Below, piece by piece: positions 44,239 through 53,356 of a stretch of DNA of 64,000 bases (positions are counted from its first letter, which is position 1; every line of letters starts with the position of its first letter). Source of the DNA: Halosimplex amylolyticum (lineage in GTDB: Archaea > Halobacteriota > Halobacteria > Halobacteriales > Haloarculaceae); NCBI RefSeq assembly GCF_051414035.1, contig NZ_JBLKNW010000009.1:62001-126000 (forward strand), in the 5' to 3' direction. The translations under genes and the position numbers were made by a program. The notes under the pieces were generated by a model. The model did not search any database. It had not been told where the DNA came from and saw only the letters and a program-made list of their open reading frames with translations.

Positions 44239-44559
44239 TCAGGGACACAACTCAACGCGGGATGAGTCCGGGTCGTAGGCAATTAGCCCGAGGTTTGCCA
44301 TCTTCGGGAGGTGATTGTGGTGGAGGTTGATTGCAACACGCTCAGTGGTCGCTTCGTCGGGGACACGCACATCGCTTTCACGGGCGGCAACTGTTGTCGC
44401 CAGCTCCTCTAGCTCGACAGGAGCGGTTGATCCCGCTAAGATGTCGAGCGTTGTTCTGCGTCGCTCTACCGAGAGCAACTCGTGATACTCATCTTCGGTC
44501 AATTCTTCTGTGTCAGCTCGTGTGCACGTTCTCGGGCACTGTGGTGTTGTCGGCTCCAT
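44239..44559 (-). CDS. DUF7344 winged-helix protein
   Basis: The 106-residue protein contains YHELLSVERRRTTLDILAGSTAPVELEELATTVAARE and VAINLHHNHLPKMANLGLIAYDPDSSRVEL, the DUF7344 ArsR-like winged-helix pattern. It would bind DNA as a small regulator. It is divergent from the PAS regulator, 238 bp away, and both are cargo of the transposon. An intergenic region between them must hold both promoters. Confidence 0.8.
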   Translation of the reverse strand: MEPTTPQCPRTCTRADTEELTEDEYHELLSVERRRTTLDILAGSTAPVELEELATTVAARESDVRVPDEATTERVAINLHHNHLPKMANLGLIAYDPDSSRVELCP

Positions 44560-44797
44560 ATTTGATGTTGCCCCCGGTGGTATTGATTGAGCATTTTCAA
44601 GCTGAACCCGGCCATCCTAATTATCTCGGTAAAACTAATTAGGTAATCTTGCTCGGTGATCGGGACGAATGCGTTTTTCTCTAGCCTGGCTTTCATTACG
44701 TATCGATAGGAGATACTTTCCAGGTTATCCCACGCCCCCCAAACGCTGCCCCTCCAACGTGGGAGTCCTTATACAGACAGACGACGTATCGGGGGTA

Positions 44798-47700
44798 ATG
44801 ACTTCCTCCTCGTTGACCGAGGTGCTTCGAGAAACACTCACACACTTCGACAACGGAGCGCCACAGACGACATCCGAGGTGGCGGACCAACTTGGTATCG
44901 GCCGCCGGAGCACCTACGAACGCCTGCACCGCCTCGTCGAGCACGACCGACTCGAAACCAAGAAAGTCGGCGCGAACGGCCGCGTCTGGTGGAGATCGAC
45001 GACGGATACGGCCGGTCAAACATCCAGGACAACGCACGGGGCAGCCGATGGCGAACCCCGGAGCGTCGACGACTCCGACCGGATGCACTCGAACCGAGCC
45101 GGCGAGATCTACCCTGAGAAGTTCGAATCGGCAGACGAGACAGTCGCCCAGTCCGCGAGCGTGATTCTCGATTCAGCAGGGTGCATCCAAACCTGGACTG
45201 CGGACGCCAAGGCCCTGACCGGGTGGTCCGAAGCCGAAATCCTCGACGAACCGTTCTCTAGGTTGTACGCCGGCGGCCTTGCGGACCACGGCAGTCTGAA
45301 CCAACTGCTTGAAACCGCGCGCGTTGACGGGCACTGCGAAGACGAGAGGGTGTGTGAACGGCCCTCCGGGACTGTATTCTCGGCGTCGACTACGATCACG
45401 CCGCTCCGGACGGACGACGGTGTGTCGGGCTACACGATGGTTCTCCGCGACGAAACCGACAGGAGACACGTCGAAGCCGAACGTCGGCTCCTGGCAGAGG
45501 TTAGCCGGACTGTTGCCCGGGCCGAGTCATTCACCGATGGCATCGAGTCGGCGCTTGCGGCGGTGTGCGATCACACTGAGTGGGCCTACGGCGAGGCGTG
45601 GGCGCCGGTCGATGATGGGAAGTATCTGGAGTACATCGTCGGCCACGCGGAAGACCAAGCGATGGAGCCGTTCACGAACGCCAGCGAGTCAGTGACGTTT
45701 CCGTTTGGCGAGGGGCTCCCCGGCCGGGTCTACGCGTCCGGAACGTCCGAGTGGATCCCGGACGTTTCCGCGACGACGGAAGACGTCTTTCAGAGGACGG
45801 ACCACTCTTCCGACGTCGGTCTGCAAGCGGCCTTCGGCGTGCCGATCACGACCGACGACCGCGTCGTCGCGGTCCTAACCTTCTTCCTCAGGGACCACCG
45901 CTCCACCGACGATAGGCTCGCTACCGTCGTCGAGGACGTCGCCGCGGACCTCGGCGGACTGGTGGCACGCAAGCAGACCGAAGCGGCCCTCGCCGAGAGT
46001 GAACGGAAGTTTCGGGCCGTCTTCGAGGAGGCGTTCGACGGGATGCTGATCGCCGACGACGACGCGGAGTACGTCGACGTCAATCAGGCCGCCGCCGACC
46101 TGTTCGGCCTCTCCGAGGAGGAGTTACGAGGCCGATCCATCGCCGAGTTCGCACCCGAGGACTACGACTTCGAGGACGCCTGGCAGGAATTCCAGGAGTC
46201 AGACCATGATCGCGGTCTCTTTCCCCTCGTCCGGGCCGACGGGGAGCGCCGCACCGTCGAGTTCGCGGCGACCCCGAACATCATCCCTGGTCGTCATCTT
46301 TCGGTGCTCCGTGACGTCACGGAGCGCGAGGAGCTCGTCCGCGACCTCCAGCTGACGACGGATCGCCTCGACGCGATCATCGAAGCATCACCGGACGGGA
46401 TCATCGTTGTAGATACAGACGGCATGGTCGAGCGGTGGAATCCAGCCGCCGAACGTATCTTCGGCTGGACGGAAAGCGAAGTACTCGGGGAGTTTCCACC
46501 AGTCGTCCCGGACGAGAAACGTTCTGTGTTCAAAGAGCGACTGGACGCGGCGAACGAAGGGGAGACGTTCACTGGACTCGAAGTGCAACGTCGGACGAAA
46601 GCGGGCGACCTGATCGATCTCAGACTTTCGACGGCACCGATCCACGACGCCAGCGGAGCGATTGCTGGTACGGTCGTGGTTCTTCACGACATCACCGAGC
46701 GCAAGACGCGTGAACGCCAGCTCCGCACCTTTCGCAAGGCTGTCGAGGCAGCAGGTCATTCGGTCTATTACACCGATACTGACGGCATGATCGAATACGT
46801 GAATCCGGCGTTCGAGGAGACGACGGGATATACTGCCGAAGAAGCGATTGGGCAAACCCCACGGCTCCTGAAATCGGGTGAGCACGATCAGGACTTCTAC
46901 GAGGAGTTATGGAATACGATCTTGGCGGGCGACACATGGAGCGGCGAACTCATCAATTCGACGAAAGATGGTGATCGGTACATAATCGAACAAACGATTG
47001 CGCCGGTGGAAGACGAGTCCGGCGAGCTCGAACAGTTCGTCGCTGTGAACATGGACATCACCGACCGTAAGGACCGCGAACGCCGCTACGACGCCATTTT
47101 CAACCAGACATACCAGTTCACCGGCCTCATGGACCCGGATGGCACGCTCCTCGAAGCCAACGAGGCCGCCCTGGAGTTCGGTGGGATGGACCGCGAGGAG
47201 GTCGTTAGTGAGAAGTTCTGGACCGCGGATTGGTTCCAGCACGGCGAGACAGCCCAGCACGTCCGCGAAGCGGTCGAACGCGCCCGCAACGGCGAGTTCG
47301 TCCGCCAGGAACTCGAAGTACAGGGCGCTGACCGGACCGCCATCATCGACTTCTCGATTCGGCCCGTGACCGACGATCACGGCGAGATAACCTATCTCAT
47401 TCCGGAAGGCCGCGACATTACCGACCGGGTAGAAGCCGAACGGGAACTACAGCGCAATCGGGATTACTTGGCCGCACTCAATCACATCAATGACATCGTC
47501 CACGACGTCACGGGCGCGGTCATCGAGCAATCGAACCGCGAGGAGATCGAACGGACCGTCTGTGAGGCCCTCGTCGACGTGGACTCCTACGACTTCGCGT
47601 GGATTGGCGATGCCGACAAAAATCAGCAGGCTGTGACAGTTCGGACCGAGGCCGGTGTGCAGGAGACTCTCGACGAGATGAAGATTCCAGTTGACTCTGG

Positions 47701-48667
47701 AGATGACCATGGCACGGGGCCAACGGAGAGCGCGTACCGGACGGGAACGATACACGTCAAGAACGGAATTGACACCGAATCCCGACATGACCTCTGGCGC
47801 GACCAGATCGAAGCTCGCGGGAACCGGTCAGTAGCTGGCATTCCACTCGTTCATGATGACACGGTATACGCCGTATTGACCGTCTACACCGACCGGCCGA
47901 ACGCCTTCGGGGAGCACGAGCAGGCAGTGCTCGCCCAGCTCGGGGAGATCGTCGGTCAGGCAATCGCGGCGTCCGAGCGCAAGCAGGCACTGATGAGTGA
48001 CGAGATCGTCGAACTAGAGTTCCACGTCTCGGACGTGTTCGAATCCATGGGTGTTGACGCGTCGGACGACGGTCGGATCGCCTTCGACGACGTTGTTGCC
48101 ACCAGCGACGGGGCGTACCTCGTGTACGGCTCGATGACCCCCGACGCCCACGAGACGCTTGCCGCCATGACCGACCAACACCCCCATTGGGACTCGATAA
48201 CCGTGATTAACGAGACGACGGACAGTATGAGATTCCAGGCTCGGGTCACCGAGCTTCCCTTTCGATCCGAGGTGGCCTCGGCGGGTGGCTCTATCGAGGA
48301 GGTCCTGTTCGAGAACGGCGACCTCGATCTGCGGATCCATCTCTCGCCGGGTGCCGACCTAGACGCCATCACTGAGATGGTCGAGGGAAGGTATCCGACC
48401 GCCCAAACAGTCGCCAAACGCCAGTTGCCGCGCTCCCAGGACTCGGTGATCGAAGTTGGACAGTCGCTCTCCAAGAATCTCACCGACCGCCAGCAGGCAG
48501 CCCTCGAAGCCGCCTACCATCGAGGATACTTCGAGTGGCCCCGAGATGCGACTGGCGAGGAGGTCGCTGACTCGCTAGGAATTGCCCCACCGACGTTCTC
48601 CCAGCACCTCCGGAGGGCCGAAAAGGCGGTGTTCGAAACGGTATTCTCGTCCGCTACGCCGGCCTAA
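44798..48667 (+). CDS. Multi-PAS/GAF bacterioopsin-activator (Bat) type regulator
   Basis: The 1289-residue protein starts with a winged-helix domain (TSEVADQLGIGRRSTYERLHRLVEHDRLETKKV, residues 20-60). A PAS domain (95-215), a GAF domain (220-390) and four more PAS domains (395-885) follow, then a second GAF (885-1060), a Bat domain (1065-1210) and a C-terminal HTH_10 (LTDRQQAALEAAYHRGYFEWPRDATGEEVADSLGIAP). There is no histidine kinase. It is a soluble sensor that probably binds DNA itself, as in haloarchaeal Bat proteins of light and redox control. As cargo of a transposon it may rewire host genes. ATG 44798 is chosen; an upstream extension is not protein-like. Confidence 0.9.
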   Translation: MTSSSLTEVLRETLTHFDNGAPQTTSEVADQLGIGRRSTYERLHRLVEHDRLETKKVGANGRVWWRSTTDTAGQTSRTTHGAADGEPRSVDDSDRMHSNRAGEIYPEKFESADETVAQSASVILDSAGCIQTWTADAKALTGWSEAEILDEPFSRLYAGGLADHGSLNQLLETARVDGHCEDERVCERPSGTVFSASTTITPLRTDDGVSGYTMVLRDETDRRHVEAERRLLAEVSRTVARAESFTDGIESALAAVCDHTEWAYGEAWAPVDDGKYLEYIVGHAEDQAMEPFTNASESVTFPFGEGLPGRVYASGTSEWIPDVSATTEDVFQRTDHSSDVGLQAAFGVPITTDDRVVAVLTFFLRDHRSTDDRLATVVEDVAADLGGLVARKQTEAALAESERKFRAVFEEAFDGMLIADDDAEYVDVNQAAADLFGLSEEELRGRSIAEFAPEDYDFEDAWQEFQESDHDRGLFPLVRADGERRTVEFAATPNIIPGRHLSVLRDVTEREELVRDLQLTTDRLDAIIEASPDGIIVVDTDGMVERWNPAAERIFGWTESEVLGEFPPVVPDEKRSVFKERLDAANEGETFTGLEVQRRTKAGDLIDLRLSTAPIHDASGAIAGTVVVLHDITERKTRERQLRTFRKAVEAAGHSVYYTDTDGMIEYVNPAFEETTGYTAEEAIGQTPRLLKSGEHDQDFYEELWNTILAGDTWSGELINSTKDGDRYIIEQTIAPVEDESGELEQFVAVNMDITDRKDRERRYDAIFNQTYQFTGLMDPDGTLLEANEAALEFGGMDREEVVSEKFWTADWFQHGETAQHVREAVERARNGEFVRQELEVQGADRTAIIDFSIRPVTDDHGEITYLIPEGRDITDRVEAERELQRNRDYLAALNHINDIVHDVTGAVIEQSNREEIERTVCEALVDVDSYDFAWIGDADKNQQAVTVRTEAGVQETLDEMKIPVDSGDDHGTGPTESAYRTGTIHVKNGIDTESRHDLWRDQIEARGNRSVAGIPLVHDDTVYAVLTVYTDRPNAFGEHEQAVLAQLGEIVGQAIAASERKQALMSDEIVELEFHVSDVFESMGVDASDDGRIAFDDVVATSDGAYLVYGSMTPDAHETLAAMTDQHPHWDSITVINETTDSMRFQARVTELPFRSEVASAGGSIEEVLFENGDLDLRIHLSPGADLDAITEMVEGRYPTAQTVAKRQLPRSQDSVIEVGQSLSKNLTDRQQAALEAAYHRGYFEWPRDATGEEVADSLGIAPPTFSQHLRRAEKAVFETVFSSATPA

Positions 48668-48853
48668 CGGTCGCAAGGAAGACGTGGGGGGAGAAATATC
48701 TAAGCCATCTACTCATTTGACGGGGACTAGCTCCGTGGATGCCATGATGGCGCGAGAGCCACTCCGACCGATTCGTTTGATCCCCAGACTTGATCTTCAC
48801 AGTGACGAATGCGTGCCCGATTCGGAACGACGTCTGAAAATGTAACTTATGGG
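48668..48853. other. Non-coding right part of the transposon
   Basis: No gene is supported. It contains a run of short unrelated frames leading to the right inverted repeat. Confidence 0.4.
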
Positions 48854-48869
48854 GGATTTCAACAAGGCC

Positions 48870-48877
48870 CTGTTGCT
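48870..48877. repeat. 8-bp target-site duplication, right copy
   Basis: CTGTTGCT directly after the right inverted repeat; see the left copy at 43193-43200. Confidence 0.85.
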
Positions 48878-49141
48878 AACAATTGATAGGGAGATTTGCG
48901 TGATCGAGCACTACCAGTCAATTGCTGTTCGGAGGTATAGACTGTGAATCGCTGGGCACCAACTATCTCGTAGTTTCACCAGAAATCACCCATAATCGCT
49001 AACTGGTGAGTTCGCCTTTGTTCGGCATCAGGCGGGCCCGGAAGTTGCATCTGTGAAATCGCGTCTGAACGCTGTATTCCCCTTATCGATTGGTATATCT
49101 TCGTCAGATAGCCTCTTGTCACGTCGGACCGACGTACAACC
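48878..49141. other. Intergenic region after the transposon
   Basis: About 260 bp of moderately AT-rich DNA without a supported gene; presumably holds the promoter of the CBS-MaoC gene. Confidence 0.35.
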
Positions 49142-50071
49142 ATGGTGTTCCCGGTTCGCGTCAACGACGTAATGAGCAGTCCGGTCAAGACGGCTTCGCC
49201 TGAGACAACTGCCAGCACTGCCGCCGGCCGGTGTCATGCGTCCTCAATCGGGTCACTAGTCGTCGTCGAAGACGGAGAGGTCGTTGGCATCGTCACCAGC
49301 GACGACTTCGTACGGCTACTCAGCGAGGAGTCGGACCCGGAGGAGCGCTCGCTTTCGGAATTCATGTCAACCGACGTCGTGTCGGTCAATGCGAGCGCCA
49401 CCCTTGGCGACGCGGTCGAAACAATGTTTGAGCACGACATCGCCCGGTTGGTCGTCTTTGATGGAGACGAACTGGTTGGGCTCGTCAGCACTGACGATAT
49501 CGTCCGCCACGTTCCGCAAATCCTCCAGCGACGGGAAATCGAAGGCCACGAACGACAAACGGCCCGCTACCATCGATATCAAGAGACCGCCTACGAGAAA
49601 GACGACTGGGATGTTGAAGGTACAGGACTCGACGACCAACACGTCACCGTCGGTGACAGAGTCGAGTTCACAAAGACGGTCAGCGAACAAGACGTTAGGA
49701 CCTTCGCTGCCGCCAGTGGCGACACAAACCGGCTCCACCTCGACGACGAGTACGCCAGCCAGACGCGGTTCGGCCGGCGGATCGTCCACGGGACGCTCGT
49801 CGGCGGATTGATCAGCGCCGCGTTGGCTCGTTTCCCCGGTGTAACTATCTACATCTCACAGGACGTCTCGTTCCTAAAACCGGCCGACATCGGTGATCGC
49901 CTCACCGCAGTCTGCGAGGTTGTCGAGGACCTTGGCAGGAACAAATACCAGCTCACGACAGACGTAATCGACGAGGACGGCGAACCTATAATTGAGGGCC
50001 AGGCCGCCGTCCTGATCGACGAGACGCCGGATACCGGTCGGGTCACCATCGAGGCCCTCGCCAGCGGCTGA
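49142..50071 (+). CDS. CBS-pair-MaoC fusion protein
   Basis: The 309-residue protein begins with two CBS domains (MVFPVRVNDVMSSPVKTASPETTASTAA...FMSTDVVSVNASATLGDAVETMFEHDIARLVVFDGDELVGLVSTDDI), then a linker and a MaoC-like hotdog domain (FAAASGDTNRLHLDDEYASQTRFGRRIVHGTLVGGLISAALARFPGV). The MaoC Asp and His of the hydratase site are kept. CBS pairs bind adenine nucleotides and could switch the enoyl-CoA hydratase-like domain. The MaoC part is closely related to that of the YHS-MaoC protein at 20875. Confidence 0.9.
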   Translation: MVFPVRVNDVMSSPVKTASPETTASTAAGRCHASSIGSLVVVEDGEVVGIVTSDDFVRLLSEESDPEERSLSEFMSTDVVSVNASATLGDAVETMFEHDIARLVVFDGDELVGLVSTDDIVRHVPQILQRREIEGHERQTARYHRYQETAYEKDDWDVEGTGLDDQHVTVGDRVEFTKTVSEQDVRTFAAASGDTNRLHLDDEYASQTRFGRRIVHGTLVGGLISAALARFPGVTIYISQDVSFLKPADIGDRLTAVCEVVEDLGRNKYQLTTDVIDEDGEPIIEGQAAVLIDETPDTGRVTIEALASG

Positions 50072-50166
50072 TCGGACAATTAGCAGATGATAGCCGCCTG
50101 TTGTCTATCGGGAAGTGGGAGGCGGCACACGGAATTATGCCACTTGATAGCGTACTCTGATACGGA
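50072..50166. other. Short intergenic region
   Basis: Nothing supported. Confidence 0.3.
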
Positions 50167-50634
50167 ATGACTATCGACGAACTCACCGACTTTGGGATGC
50201 ACGAGATGACCGACGAGGAGGTAGAAGGGTTTCTCTCTAGCCAGAGCATGGGAACGCTCGGACTCCCGACAGACGCCGAACCCTACCTGATTCCGATGTC
50301 CTACGGGTATAATGGAGGTTCGCGTCTCTACTTCTACTTCGTCGGAGATAATGGTAGTCGGAAGGTGGAGTTAGCCAATCAGGCCGAGACCGTGGCGTTC
50401 CTCGTGTACAGTGCTGAGACAGCGTTTAACTGGGAAAGCGTCGGACTCACCGGGACGATACAGAAGCTCCCGGAGGACAGACGTGGTGACATCGACGAGA
50501 CGGCGGCGCCAACGTGGCGCCCGGAACTGTTCGAGACTGCGAGTGACTCCCTGGAAACACAAATATACGAGTTCCAGATCGAGGAGTGGACCGGCGTTCG
50601 ACACACTGGTCTCCCACCGGGATTTTATGGCTGA
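50167..50634 (+). CDS. Pyridoxamine 5'-phosphate oxidase (PPOX) family protein
   Basis: The 155-residue flavoprotein-like protein has the split-barrel pattern SMGTLGLPTDAEPYLIPMSYGYNGGSRLYFYFVGDNGSRKVELANQAETVAFLVYS, which matches haloarchaeal PPOX/nitroimidazole-resistance-like proteins that bind FMN or F420. The substrate is unknown. It follows the CBS-MaoC gene on the same strand. Confidence 0.85.
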   Translation: MTIDELTDFGMHEMTDEEVEGFLSSQSMGTLGLPTDAEPYLIPMSYGYNGGSRLYFYFVGDNGSRKVELANQAETVAFLVYSAETAFNWESVGLTGTIQKLPEDRRGDIDETAAPTWRPELFETASDSLETQIYEFQIEEWTGVRHTGLPPGFYG

Positions 50635-50895
50635 ATGCGCACCCTCCTCGGAGTGAATCGGGCTGCCGGAGATAGAGTCAAATCGGGTGTGCCCGTTCAT
50701 CTCCCGTTGACTGTCGAACCATCAGTACAGGGACGAGGACATCTGAACGAGTTTCCCGGTGATGCTCTGCCGGCCGGTTGGACCACCGTTTTAGCTGATC
50801 CAGCCACATACCGAGTGGCTTCCAGTCAGCGTTCAGTAATAGAAGAATCGCCAAACATCCCTTCACCAACAATCGCTTACCCAAAAACGAATACG
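50635..50895. other. Intergenic region, nothing supported
   Basis: No convincing gene on either strand. Confidence 0.3.
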
Positions 50896-52113
50896 TTATC
50901 CACCGAGCCACCAGCCGTAGAGCTTCTCCTGTTCCTCGGCGTCGGGGTGCTTCTTCGATTGGCCGTACGTTTTTCCCTTTAGGAGTTGTCGTTCGACTGC
51001 ATTCGCGGCGAGACGGAGCGCATGGCTAGCGCCGTAGCCCTCGCCGTCGGCGGTAAAGTAGCCTCGATCAGTGACCAGCCGAATCCGTGCCAGCACGAGC
51101 GGCACCCCCCGGGTCTGTTCCTTGTGCTCTTGCAGTTCGATACTGGCCTTGATCACCTGCATATCGCCGTACTTCGAGGTCATGCTCTCGATCAACGCGG
51201 AGACGCCGTCGTAGTCCATGCCATCGAGCAGGTCGAGACCAAACACCTGTACAGGCTGGCGCCCGTCGTCTCGCTCCCAGGTGAGTGCCTTAATGACATC
51301 CGTCTTCGTGACGATACCGCTGGGCTCGCCTGTCTCACCGTCAGTGACGACGAGCGAGGAGATTTCCTGCTCGAACATCGTCTCGACCACCTCGTCGAGC
51401 GTTGCGTCTCGCCCGATGGTCACGACCGCATCGGACATCAGGTTCCGGACCGGCAGATCGAGCATCCGGTCAGACTCCCCCTCGCGCGCGCCGAAGCCCC
51501 CGTGGCTCCCACCGGCAGCTTTCCCACCGCCGCCGACGTTGTCGCCGGAGGAGCCGCCCTGGCTCCGATTCCCCCCTCGGGTTGTAAACTCGATGACATC
51601 GTAGAGACTCAACATCCCCGCTACTTCGTCGTCCTCGACGACCGGGAGATGGGCGATGCCCGATTTCCGTAGCGTGTTGAGCGCTTCTCCGATCCCGGTC
51701 TCGGGGGTCACGCTGATCAACTCGGCCGAGTACGCCTCGTCGACGGTAGCCGCGTCGAGGAACGGACGGACAGCCGCCAGCACAGCGTCTGCGGTCACGA
51801 CGCCGTAGACGCGTTCGTCGTCGAGGACGGGAAGTGTCTTGGCGTCGCTCCCAATCATGAGCCGGGCGACCTCGCGGACGTCTTCGGTGCGTTCGACGGC
51901 CGGGACGTGTTGGACCTGCGAGCCGACCTTCGCGGAGGGCTGATTGGACGACGATGCCAGCTGTCGACGGCTGACAACGCCACGATACTCGTCGCCGTCT
52001 GTGACGACGACGGCATCGAGTTCCTGGTTCTCGAATGCACCTGCGACCTTCGAGAGCGGTGTCCCAATGTCGAATTCGGTGAACGATGTGGAAACGATCT
52101 CGGCGATGTCCAT
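50896..52113 (-). CDS. Four-CBS protein with hibernation-factor-like C-terminus
   Basis: The 405-residue protein has a string of CBS motifs (...ELDAVVVTDGDEYRGVVSRRQL; SDAKTLPVLDDERVYGVVTADAVLAA; SGIAHLPVVEDDEVAGMLSLYDV; QEISSLVVTDGETGEPSGIVTKTDVI), separated by a Gly/Ser linker (GGSSGDNVGGGGKAAGGSHGGFG). The C-terminal 110 residues (MTSKYGDMQVIKASIELQEHKEQTRGVPLVLARIRLVTDRGYFTADGEGYGASHALRLAANAVERQLLKGK) resemble a ribosome hibernation-factor-like domain. It might couple nucleotide sensing to ribosome state; this is inference. Confidence 0.85.
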   Translation of the reverse strand: MDIAEIVSTSFTEFDIGTPLSKVAGAFENQELDAVVVTDGDEYRGVVSRRQLASSSNQPSAKVGSQVQHVPAVERTEDVREVARLMIGSDAKTLPVLDDERVYGVVTADAVLAAVRPFLDAATVDEAYSAELISVTPETGIGEALNTLRKSGIAHLPVVEDDEVAGMLSLYDVIEFTTRGGNRSQGGSSGDNVGGGGKAAGGSHGGFGAREGESDRMLDLPVRNLMSDAVVTIGRDATLDEVVETMFEQEISSLVVTDGETGEPSGIVTKTDVIKALTWERDDGRQPVQVFGLDLLDGMDYDGVSALIESMTSKYGDMQVIKASIELQEHKEQTRGVPLVLARIRLVTDRGYFTADGEGYGASHALRLAANAVERQLLKGKTYGQSKKHPDAEEQEKLYGWWLGG

Positions 52114-52310
52114 ATTGACTCACCCTAATTTGAGGGGCGCTGTACGGTTATGACTGTCCCACTGACTGGGACGACGACAGTTACTTTGAGTGTACTTGGC
52201 ACTAAATCTCGTTATGGAAATCCGTTTCTAGGAAGGGAGAGATGAGCGTTTCTTGACTGCATCTACCCTGTAGACACTTAGGCTGTCATCTCCTACTCCG
52301 GAACGGGAGA
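52114..52310. other. Intergenic region between divergent genes
   Basis: About 200 bp with no gene; it should hold the promoters of the CBS and Usp genes. Confidence 0.35.
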
Positions 52311-53183
52311 ATGTACGACACGATTCTCGTTCCGACAGATGGGAGTGCGGCTGCGGAAACAGCAATTAAAACAGCGCTCGACCTTGCACAACGGTTCGAC
52401 GCCTCACTCCAGGCGATTAACGTCGTTGAGCTTGATGAGTTCCCAGCCGACGTTGAATCCGAAGCTGCTGAGGAATTAACTGAGCGTGGGGAGGAAACGC
52501 TGGCGACAGTAAGGGATCAGGCAGCGGATGTCGGAGTTTCAGCGACGACTCACGTCATAGAAACCGCTGACCCGATCCACCAGGCGATCATCGATTACGC
52601 GGGAGACCACGACGCAGATCTCATCGTGATGGGGACGCATGGACGAACAGGGTTGAATCGCCTCGTCCTCGGTAGCGTAACCGAGCGGACGCTCCGCACC
52701 TCGCCGGTACCCGTCCTTACCGTCCACGAGGACATCACGTTCGACCCCGACTTCGAGACGGTCCTCGTTCCGACGGATGGCAGCGACGCGGCGAACTTCG
52801 CTGCGGATCACGGGATAACTCTCGCAGAGGCGACCGATGCAGCGATGCATGTCGTTCACGTCGTCAATCTCACCGCCGTTTCGGGAGAGTTCGGGAGTGC
52901 TGAGGTGCTAAATTCGTTAGAGGAAGCAGGTCAACAAGCCGTCGATGACGTTATTAACCGGGCCAAAGACACGGGTCTGCGATCTGTGGAGGCATCCGTT
53001 CTTAGTGGGACACCTGCCCGAGCCATCTTGGACTATGCCGAAGAACGTGATATCGACCTCATCGTGATGGGAACGCACGGGCGAACTGGCTTAGATAGGT
53101 ATCTCCTCGGAAGTGTTACCGAGAAAATCGTCCGTGTCGCAGACGCACCCGTACTGACCGTATCACCGCCAGAGGAACACTGA
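52311..53183 (+). CDS. Tandem universal stress protein (UspA)
   Basis: The 290-residue protein has two Usp domains (MYDTILVPTDGSAAAETAIKTALDLA and VLVPTDGSDAANFAADHGITLAEA). Both end with the canonical GTHGRTGLNRLVLGSVTERTLRTSPVPVLTV and GTHGRTGLDRYLLGSVTEKIVRVADAPVLTV, so both should bind nucleotide. It is the best-preserved of the four Usp proteins in the window. Confidence 0.92.
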   Translation: MYDTILVPTDGSAAAETAIKTALDLAQRFDASLQAINVVELDEFPADVESEAAEELTERGEETLATVRDQAADVGVSATTHVIETADPIHQAIIDYAGDHDADLIVMGTHGRTGLNRLVLGSVTERTLRTSPVPVLTVHEDITFDPDFETVLVPTDGSDAANFAADHGITLAEATDAAMHVVHVVNLTAVSGEFGSAEVLNSLEEAGQQAVDDVINRAKDTGLRSVEASVLSGTPARAILDYAEERDIDLIVMGTHGRTGLDRYLLGSVTEKIVRVADAPVLTVSPPEEH

Positions 53184-53356
53184 GTTCACGTCCGACCATC
53201 CGTCTTGAAATTGTCTCCCTCGATAACTAACCTTGAATTGGAATCTGATTACGAGGGCGGACGAGAGAATCCACGCGATGTGACCATCCAATGTGGTGAG
53301 AACCAGGGACGCTTACTTACGAATGGGGAGAGACATCTTAGGAAAGGGGAGTCCGG

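Larger units (their letters stand above)
43201..48869. mobile_element. IS5-type transposon with cargo (5.67 kb)
   Basis: The left end reads GGCTTTGTTGAAATCC and the right end (48854-48869) reads GGATTTCAACAAGGCC, so 15 of 16 positions match as inverted repeats. The element is flanked by perfect 8-bp direct repeats (CTGTTGCT), the size made by ISH1-group IS5 elements. Inside are an IS5-type transposase, a DUF7344 winged-helix gene and a 1289-residue PAS/GAF/Bat regulator. No right-end repeat follows the transposase at 44074, so the unit moved as one block. It is about five times longer than a plain IS5 element. Confidence 0.8.
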
